Part shown: in pieces, positions 1 through 4,303 of the stretch
Layout: each line of letters starts with the position of its first letter
How positions within the stretch are numbered: the first letter of the stretch is position 1
Assembly: GCA_021772235.1 (NCBI GenBank)
Contig: JAJFMI010000098.1
Coordinates: forward strand, 1-6,319
Reading direction: 5' to 3'
DNA: 6,319 bases
Source of the DNA: Chlamydiota bacterium
GTDB lineage: Bacteria > Chlamydiota > Chlamydiia > Chlamydiales > JAJFMI01
Made by a program: the position numbers and the translations under genes
The notes under the pieces: model-generated
Databases searched by the model: none
Told to the model about the DNA's origin: nothing
What the model saw: only the letters and a program-made list of their open reading frames with translations

Positions 1-72
1 ATGATCGGCGGCAAGAAAGTTGTCCGAGAAATCGCTCCCGCACCAAAGGCCGAAGATAAACCAGCTGAGTAA
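1..72 (+). CDS. rplS: C-terminal fragment, probable ribosomal protein L19 (5' truncated by window edge)
   Basis: An open frame enters from the left edge and stops at TAA 70-72. It encodes 23 residues: MIGGKKVVREIAPAPK, then a Glu/Lys/Pro/Ala-rich tail. The ATG at position 1 is probably an internal Met. L19 proteins end in a basic stretch of the type GKAAKVKE followed by a variable tail, and this fragment would fit just after it. The stronger argument is position: in Chlamydia trachomatis, rplS directly precedes rnhB. L19 binds 23S rRNA at the 30S-50S interface of the large subunit. The acidic, proline-rich extension is longer than the short tail I recall for the C. trachomatis protein. No conserved L19 core is inside the window, so the name rests on synteny and weak tail similarity. 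Another protein end cannot be excluded. Confidence 0.5.
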   Translation: MIGGKKVVREIAPAPKAEDKPAE

Positions 73-75
73 GTT

Positions 76-381
76 ATGCAGTTAAATCTACTTGCAAAGC
101 CTCTTGTATTTTTGACAGCAGATATACTAATTGGAAGTGCAATTTCTTCGTCTGTTGATAGAAATATAAAACTTATATGGGTAACGCGCATCGCAGCACC
201 ATTCTTTGCTGTATCTACTTTTTATGGAACAAAAAAATATCGCGGACTTTCTCTTTACGGTTTGGGGGTGTGTATCGGTCTCAATACACCAAAATGTTTG
301 CAAACAGAAGATCAGCGTAAAATATTAGGGATGTCGGCTGCATCTTTTGTTCTTACTTTATTAGCTAAGTACACACTTTAG
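76..381 (+). CDS. Small hydrophobic hypothetical protein, probable multi-pass membrane protein
   Basis: I do not recognise this 101-residue protein. It begins at ATG 76, three bases after the preceding stop, and ends at TAG 379-381. Hydrophobic stretches at about residues 8-26, 32-49, 55-70 and 84-98 alternate with short charged loops (for example KKYRG and QTEDQRK), which suggests three or four membrane segments. There is no signal-peptidase site and no metal or catalytic motif. Only a weak GAG at 67-69 stands upstream as a ribosome site, so translation may depend on coupling to the preceding gene. The base composition is visibly more AT-rich than rnhB to metG. I recall no gene between rplS and rnhB in Chlamydiaceae, so it looks like a lineage-specific insertion. 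It could be a real orphan gene or a decaying remnant. The intact frame and the membrane-like pattern favour a real gene, with moderate confidence. Confidence 0.5.
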   Translation: MQLNLLAKPLVFLTADILIGSAISSSVDRNIKLIWVTRIAAPFFAVSTFYGTKKYRGLSLYGLGVCIGLNTPKCLQTEDQRKILGMSAASFVLTLLAKYTL

Positions 382-414
382 CACTGCTAATTAAGAGTGG
401 GAACTACTTCTCAA

Positions 415-445
415 CAAGATCCAACCAAATAAATTATTCATCTTG
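415..445. repeat. Inverted repeat CAAGAT/ATCTTG upstream of rnhB
   Basis: CAAGAT at 415-420 is matched by its reverse complement ATCTTG at 440-445, with a 19-base spacer. Inside the spacer lies a second small palindrome, AATAAATTATT (428-438), with a slightly different centre. The right arm ends on the TG of an extended -10-like element at 444-452, so it could be an operator or a weak hairpin in the leader. Six-base arms in AT-rich DNA also arise by chance. No T-run follows, so it is not an intrinsic terminator. Confidence 0.25.
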
Positions 446-452
446 CTATAGT
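444..452 (+). promoter_or_regulatory. Possible extended -10 promoter element before rnhB
   Basis: TGCTATAGT matches an extended -10 element (TG, one base, then TATAGT, which differs from TATAAT at one base). No convincing -35 hexamer lies 16-18 bases upstream; the region 423-430 reads AACCAAAT. Transcription from it would start near 459, just before the rnhB ATG at 461 and downstream of the Shine-Dalgarno-like GGAG at 453-456. Use of this promoter would therefore give an essentially leaderless rnhB mRNA and waste the ribosome site. That conflict keeps confidence low. Confidence 0.25.
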
Positions 453-460
453 GGAGAGTT

Positions 461-1078
461 ATGCAAGGCGAAATCGAAAAGCAGTTCTATCCTCAAGGGT
501 TTAAGACAATCATTGGAATTGATGAAGCGGGAAGAGGACCACTTGCGGGCCCTGTTGTTGCTTGCGCCCTTTTTGCTCCCGAAAGTCTTCTTATTCCAGG
601 AATCAATGATAGCAAAAAGCTCACGGAAAAAAAGCGCGAAGAGCTTTTTTCCATTCTCACAACGCATCCAGAAATTGATTACGGCGTAGGAATTGTTTCT
701 CATGAAGAGATCGATCAGTTAAACATCTTACAGGCGACGTTTTTGGCTTTTACAAAAGCTGTCGAAGCGTTAACTGTTCGTCCAGAAGTTTTGCTGTTTG
801 ATGGCCCGCACTTTCCCAAATTATCCATTCCCTCTCAGGGGATAATAAAGGGGGATAGCAAGTCGCAATTGATTGGAGCGGCCTCAATTATTGCAAAGGT
901 GACAAGAGATCGTATTATGGTAGAAATGGACAAACTCTATCCGGGATATGGTTTTGCAGGCCATAAGGGATATGGCACTAAAATCCACCGCGAGGCGATT
1001 CAAAAAATTGGTCCTTGTCCCATACATAGAAAATCCTTTGAACCTATTAAGAGTCTCACCTCAAAGGTTTTGACTTAG
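461..1078 (+). CDS. rnhB: Ribonuclease HII
   Basis: This cytoplasmic endonuclease cuts the RNA strand of RNA-DNA hybrids. It starts repair of single ribonucleotides left in DNA and helps remove primers. The 205-residue length is normal for the family. The signature IGIDEAGRGPLAGPV spans about residues 18-32, with catalytic D21 and E22. Further conserved parts are NDSKKL (49-54), FDG with acidic D114, KGDS (130-133), AASIIAKVTRD (140-150), and the C-terminal PGYGFAGHKGYGTKIH to GPCPIHRKSF block (161-193), which helps bind the hybrid. Start ATG 461 follows GGAG at 453-456 with a four-base gap. The signature sits about 17 residues from this start, as is usual. The GR(G) and tyrosine (Y171, in HKGYGT) elements that let RNase HII recognise a single ribonucleotide are present, so this is HII rather than HIII. 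It precedes yicC and gmk on the same strand. A promoter-like element overlaps its stop codon. Confidence 0.97.
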   Translation: MQGEIEKQFYPQGFKTIIGIDEAGRGPLAGPVVACALFAPESLLIPGINDSKKLTEKKREELFSILTTHPEIDYGVGIVSHEEIDQLNILQATFLAFTKAVEALTVRPEVLLFDGPHFPKLSIPSQGIIKGDSKSQLIGAASIIAKVTRDRIMVEMDKLYPGYGFAGHKGYGTKIHREAIQKIGPCPIHRKSFEPIKSLTSKVLT

Positions 1079-1098
1079 CCTCACGAATAGAGTAGAAT
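1070..1098 (+). promoter_or_regulatory. Sigma70-type promoter for yicC and downstream genes
   Basis: TTGACT at 1070-1075 (five of six bases match the -35 consensus) is followed after exactly 17 bases by TAGAAT at 1093-1098 (five of six match the -10 consensus). This is the best-spaced promoter pair I found in the window. The -35 lies inside the last codons of rnhB and runs into its stop codon. The start of transcription is predicted near 1105, immediately before the GTG start of yicC at 1106. It could give yicC-gmk-metG expression independent of rnhB. The chlamydial main sigma factor reads near-consensus sites of this kind, but no experimental support is visible in sequence. Confidence 0.5.
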
Positions 1099-1105
1099 GT
1101 AGGTA

Positions 1106-1924
1106 GTGAAAAGCATGACAGGCTTCGGATCTGCCAAGGCAGCTAAGCTATTTCTTTTTGAAATCGCCTCTTATAATGGGAAGCGTCTCGATATTTTTTT
1201 TGATGCGCCTCAGGCGCTCTTCTCTTTTGAGATGGCTCTGCGCAAAAAAATAGAAGCACGACTTGAGCGAGGCTCTGTTAAGCTGCGCGTCCGCCTATGC
1301 GATCGTCCTAAAGAAAATCTTGTTATTTTGAAAGAAAAGATGGAAGCTTTGGCAAAGGATTTAGGCTACGCTGAGGCTCTCTCTTTTTCTGAGCTGCTCA
1401 CCATGATGAATCGGCAGGAAGAATTTGACCCAAGCTGGGAAGAGCCGCTATTGAGTGCTTTGGAAAAGGCGCTAGACGAGCTGATTGCTTTTCGCGAGCG
1501 CGAAGGTGAGGTTTTGCGAGAAGAGTTGCTTGGCTATCACAAAAAATTAGCAGGTGAACTGGAGACATTAGCTAAACTTGCAGTGCAAGTGCGTGGAGAA
1601 ATCCAGGTTGAGATTGAAAAGAAGCTAAAAGAGTTGGCGATTGATTGTGAGGAATCGCGACTTTTGCAAGAGGCGTTTTTTCTTGCTGAGAAGCGTGATG
1701 TGAGCGAAGAGCTCTCGCGTTTGAGCGCCCACTTTACGCAGCTGGAAAAACTGCTGAAAAGTAATGAACCGCAAGGAAAAATGCTGACGTTTTTGTTACA
1801 GGAAATCATGCGCGAATTAAACACTACGTGTGCCAAAAAACCGAGCGGAGAAATTGTCGCCATCGCTTTGGGAATGAAAGGCACGGCGGAAAAGATGCGC
1901 GAGCAGGTACTAAATGTCGAGTAG
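1106..1924 (+). CDS. yicC: YicC family endoribonuclease
   Basis: YicC proteins are cytoplasmic endoribonucleases, linked in E. coli to stationary phase and small-RNA turnover. The 272 residues are slightly shorter than the usual 285-295. The N-terminal domain shows SMTGFG (3-8), an ASYNGKRLDI block (21-30) and LERGSVKLRVRL (53-64). The middle is charged and helical, with AFREREGEVL (128-137), matching the R..EG segment of E. coli YicC. The C-terminal domain (DUF1732) includes SRLLQEAFFLAEKRDVSEEL (184-203), then LLQEIMRELNT (230-240) and the typical end MREQVLNVE. Start: GTG 1106 gives MKSMTGFG, matching the family start MIRSMT. ATG 1115 is a poorer fit to the family, and no good ribosome site precedes either. 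It overlaps gmk by 11 bases, a known conserved neighbour. Several family motifs are altered here: RSVN to ASYN, LDF to LTF, NRE to MRE. I recall no yicC at this position in Chlamydiaceae. Confidence 0.93.
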   Translation: MKSMTGFGSAKAAKLFLFEIASYNGKRLDIFFDAPQALFSFEMALRKKIEARLERGSVKLRVRLCDRPKENLVILKEKMEALAKDLGYAEALSFSELLTMMNRQEEFDPSWEEPLLSALEKALDELIAFREREGEVLREELLGYHKKLAGELETLAKLAVQVRGEIQVEIEKKLKELAIDCEESRLLQEAFFLAEKRDVSEELSRLSAHFTQLEKLLKSNEPQGKMLTFLLQEIMRELNTTCAKKPSGEIVAIALGMKGTAEKMREQVLNVE

Positions 1925-2471
1925 AGGAAAGCTATTTATTGTAAGTGCACCAGCAGGATCGGGCAAAACCACTCTTGTTGAAATGCTCTGCAACGAGCGC
2001 ACAGATTGTGTGCGCAGCATTTCTTGCACGACACGCGCAGCACGAGGTAGTGAAATTGACGGCATCGATTACTTCTTTCTTTCCGAAGAAGAGTTTGAGA
2101 AGAAAAGTAGTGCTGGTGAATTTATTGAAGAGGCGCAAGTCTACCAGTACCGCTACGGCACCTTAAAATCGTTTGTAGAAGAGCGATTAAGCCAGGGAAA
2201 GCATGTTTTCCTCGTCATAGATACACAAGGTGCGCTAAAGTTAAAAGATAAGGTTGAAGGCGTATGGATTTTTATTGTGCCTCCCGATATTGAAACTTTA
2301 CGAAATAGATTAACTATCCGCGGAACGGAAAACGCTGCAGATATTGAGAAGCGGCTTTCGTGGGCAGCGGACGAAATAAAAAAAGCGGACGAATACGACT
2401 ACACAATCGTCAATGACGATCTGGATACCGCATTTAAAGAATTTAAGAAAATTATAGAAAAAGGGGAATAA
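1914..2471 (+). CDS. gmk: Guanylate kinase
   Basis: Guanylate kinase transfers phosphate from ATP to GMP, giving GDP for RNA, DNA and GTP pools. The 185 residues are shorter than the usual 200-210, because the C-terminal helical tail after KKIIEKGE is missing. The P-loop SAPAGSGKTTL spans 11-21. The GMP-binding region SISCTTRAARGSEIDGIDYF (35-54) retains R41, R44, E47 and Y53. It is followed by EFIEEAQVYQYRYGT (69-83), where the usual asparagine before YGT is replaced. VIDTQGA (101-107) is the conserved core strand, RLTIRGTE (132-139) is the lid, and DYTIVNDDLDTA (162-173) is the typical end of the fold. ATG 1914 follows AGG at 1905-1907 with a six-base gap and overlaps the end of yicC by 11 bases, which suggests translational coupling. 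One base separates it from the next gene. The APAG form of the P-loop resembles chlamydial Gmk. The catalytic set looks complete. Confidence 0.97.
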   Translation: MSSRGKLFIVSAPAGSGKTTLVEMLCNERTDCVRSISCTTRAARGSEIDGIDYFFLSEEEFEKKSSAGEFIEEAQVYQYRYGTLKSFVEERLSQGKHVFLVIDTQGALKLKDKVEGVWIFIVPPDIETLRNRLTIRGTENAADIEKRLSWAADEIKKADEYDYTIVNDDLDTAFKEFKKIIEKGE

Positions 2472-2472
2472 A

Positions 2473-2700
2473 ATGGTAGGTAAAGCAGTTACCAATGAAG
2501 AAATTACCAAGCTGTTTAGTGGTAGTTACGATTTGTTTACACTCACGCACTTTATGATCGAAATTGCGCAACATCTAATTAAAAAAGGGGATGAAGTAAC
2601 ACCTTGGATTTTGCTTGAGGAGATGAAAAAAAACCCTGAACGTTACAATCTAGAATCATTGAACAAGGAAATTGCAGAAAGAGAACGTGTCCAAGAGTAA
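2473..2700 (+). CDS. Small conserved-position protein, possible RNA polymerase omega-like (CT031 position)
   Basis: This 75-residue soluble, mostly helical protein sits between gmk and metG, where C. trachomatis has the hypothetical CT031. ATG 2473 follows AGGGGA (2462-2467) with a five-base gap, one base after the gmk stop, so translation is well supported. Visible parts are an N-terminal helix TNEEITKLF (7-15), then YDLFTLTHFMIEIAQHLIKK (19-38), TPWILLEEMKKNPE (43-56) and a charged tail. The pattern recalls RNA polymerase omega: its F/Y-D-L-V helix followed by a second helix of the IALREI type. Bacillus also places rpoZ right after gmk. However, the arginine-rich A.RRARQ segment typical of omega is not present here, so I leave the gene unnamed. 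The last 14 bases contain the start of metG. A homopolymer of eight A lies at 2626-2633 within the gene. The gene itself is likely real; its function is open. Confidence 0.85.
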   Translation: MVGKAVTNEEITKLFSGSYDLFTLTHFMIEIAQHLIKKGDEVTPWILLEEMKKNPERYNLESLNKEIAERERVQE

Positions 2701-4303
2701 GAAATTTCTCATAACTGCGGCTCTCCCTTATGCAAATGGCGCGCTACATTTCGGGCATATTGCAGGCTGCTATTTGCCCGCGGACTGTTTTGCGCGTTTT
2801 GCTCGTCAGCGTGGCGATGAAGTACTTTTCCTCAGTGGCTCTGATGAATTCGGTGTAGCAATTACCTTAGCTGCAGAGCTAGCTGGCCGCACGCCGCAAG
2901 AGCAAGTGGATCATTTCCATAAAATCAACAGCGACCTCTTTGCCAAATTGGGCATCTCTTTTGATCTCTTTTCGCGCACAACTTGGGAAGGTCATGTGCA
3001 GACAACGCAGGAGTTTTTTCTTGATCTGCAAAAAAATGGCCACATCGAAGAGAAAGTCACTGAGCAGCTCTATTCAGAAAAAGAGCAACGTTTTTTAGCG
3101 GATCGTTATGTGATCGGATCCTGTCCAAAGTGCGGGTTTGAAGAGGCAAGAGGGGATGAGTGCCCCAAATGTGGTGGCAATTTCGAGGCGACGGATTTAA
3201 AAAATCCCAAATCCAAAATGAGTAACGCGCCGCTTATTCTAAAAGAGACCAAACACTGGTTTTTACGCTTTGACCATTTTCGCGAAAAGCTCTCCCACTT
3301 TATCTCTGAAAAAAACTGGAAGCCCAACGTCAAGAATTTTGCCTTAAGTTATGTCGAAGAGTTGCGTGAGCGTGCGATTACGCGTGATTCCACTTGGGGC
3401 GTTCCACTACCCATCGAAGGAACAGAGGATAAAGTCTTTTACGTCTGGTTTGATGCTCCCATTGGCTACATTTCGATCGCGCGCGAGTGGGCAAAAAAAA
3501 CAGGCAAGTCGTGGCAAGACTTTTGGTGCGATGAGAAGACCACTCTGGTCAATTTTGTGGGCAAAGACAATATTCCCTTCCATGCGATCTTTTTCCCCGC
3601 TATGATCATGGGGCAAAATCAACCCTACAATCTTGTCGGCGATCTTCCAGCTAATGAATTTCTCAACTTAGAGGGTAAACAATTTAGTAAATCGAGCGGG
3701 TGGTACATCGATATGCAAGAGTTTTTACAGCATTTTACAGCTGATCAACTCCGCTATTGTTTAGCTGCTAACGCCCCTGAAACACAGGATAGTGAGTTTA
3801 CACTCAAAGATTTTCAGATGCGTGTTAATGCCGAACTTGTCGGCAAGTTTGGCAACTTTGCCAATCGCACACTCGTTTTTGTGCATAAGCGCTGTGAAGG
3901 CAAAATCCCTCCGCAAAACAAACTCGAAGAGATCGACCTAAAATTCCTCGCTGATATAGAAAAACACTCTTCAGAAATTGCCTTTAGCTACGAGGGTTAT
4001 CACCTGCGCAAAGCGAGCCAACAAATCATGGAACTTGCTGCATTAGGGAATGTCTATTTTGATGCGAAAAAGCCTTGGGCAACCGCAAAAGATCCCGCAA
4101 CTTTTCCTGATACGGAAACCACACTGCACAACTGCTTGATTTGTCTACGCGCCTTAAGCGAAGCAAGCGCGCCAATCATACCTGAAGCAGCCGCAAAACT
4201 GATGAAAATGTTGACGACAGATGACGTTCTGCCGCAGTCGGAAATTCTCTTTCAAAAAGTTGAACCTGAGCAACTCTTAACTTTCGCAGAAAAGCTCTCG
4301 TAA
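2687..4303 (+). CDS. metG: Methionyl-tRNA synthetase
   Basis: This cytoplasmic class I synthetase charges tRNA-Met and initiator tRNA with methionine. From GTG 2687 it has 538 residues. The HIGH-type signature is PYANGALHFGH (14-24). The connective insertion carries one zinc knuckle with Cys 146, 149, 159 and 162 (CPKC and CPKC, separated by a short loop). WFDAPIGYIS (254-263) and FVGKDNIPFHAIFFPA (290-305) form the conserved core. FSKSSG (333-338) is the KMSKS loop, with F in place of M. NAELVGKFGNFANR (381-394) begins the anticodon-binding helical domain. There is no C-terminal tRNA-binding (Trbp) extension, so this is the short form. Start choice: GTG 2687 gives MSKSKKFLITAALPYANG, matching the N-terminal length of chlamydial MetG. 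A TTG at 2672 would add five residues, but AAGGA lies only two bases before it. Either start overlaps the preceding gene, which suggests coupled translation. The 3' end overlaps recD2 by 27 bases. Confidence 0.97.
   Translation: MSKSKKFLITAALPYANGALHFGHIAGCYLPADCFARFARQRGDEVLFLSGSDEFGVAITLAAELAGRTPQEQVDHFHKINSDLFAKLGISFDLFSRTTWEGHVQTTQEFFLDLQKNGHIEEKVTEQLYSEKEQRFLADRYVIGSCPKCGFEEARGDECPKCGGNFEATDLKNPKSKMSNAPLILKETKHWFLRFDHFREKLSHFISEKNWKPNVKNFALSYVEELRERAITRDSTWGVPLPIEGTEDKVFYVWFDAPIGYISIAREWAKKTGKSWQDFWCDEKTTLVNFVGKDNIPFHAIFFPAMIMGQNQPYNLVGDLPANEFLNLEGKQFSKSSGWYIDMQEFLQHFTADQLRYCLAANAPETQDSEFTLKDFQMRVNAELVGKFGNFANRTLVFVHKRCEGKIPPQNKLEEIDLKFLADIEKHSSEIAFSYEGYHLRKASQQIMELAALGNVYFDAKKPWATAKDPATFPDTETTLHNCLICLRALSEASAPIIPEAAAKLMKMLTTDDVLPQSEILFQKVEPEQLLTFAEKLS
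4254..4275 (-). terminator. Possible intrinsic terminator of recD2, inside the metG 3' end
   Basis: On the minus strand, right after the recD2 stop (complement of 4277-4279), the sequence reads AGTTG, an eight-base loop CTCAGGTT, CAACT, then TTTTG. This gives a five-base-pair stem (4258-4262 with 4271-4275), extendable by one G-U pair, and a run of five T including the last stem base. Placement directly after the stop is what a terminator needs. The stem is short and has modest GC, so it would be weak. It lies within metG codons on the other strand. Confidence 0.35.

Noticed and set aside
395..409. Hairpin GAGTGG-GAA-CTACTT as a terminator after the small membrane ORF
   Set aside because: It includes two G-U pairs and no T-run follows (the next bases are CTCAAC).
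446..703. Minus-strand open frame opposite the start of rnhB
   Set aside because: Its composition (many Lys, Ser, Asn and Phe in no family pattern) is what the complement of rnhB gives, and rnhB is certain.
1194..1201. Eight-T tract in yicC, and similar eight-A tracts at 2626-2633 and 3493-3500, as frameshift or phase-variation sites
   Set aside because: All three frames are intact and the tracts encode expected Phe or Lys codons in place. Runs of eight are common in this AT-leaning DNA, and no alternative product is visible.
1537..1884. 115-codon minus-strand frame opposite yicC
   Set aside because: A Ser-rich product without recognisable motifs and without a ribosome site. It is explained by the reverse reading of Glu/Lys-rich yicC codons.
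3106..3622. Minus- and plus-strand open frames inside metG
   Set aside because: They overlap highly conserved MetRS regions in other frames and resemble no family; coding coincidence.
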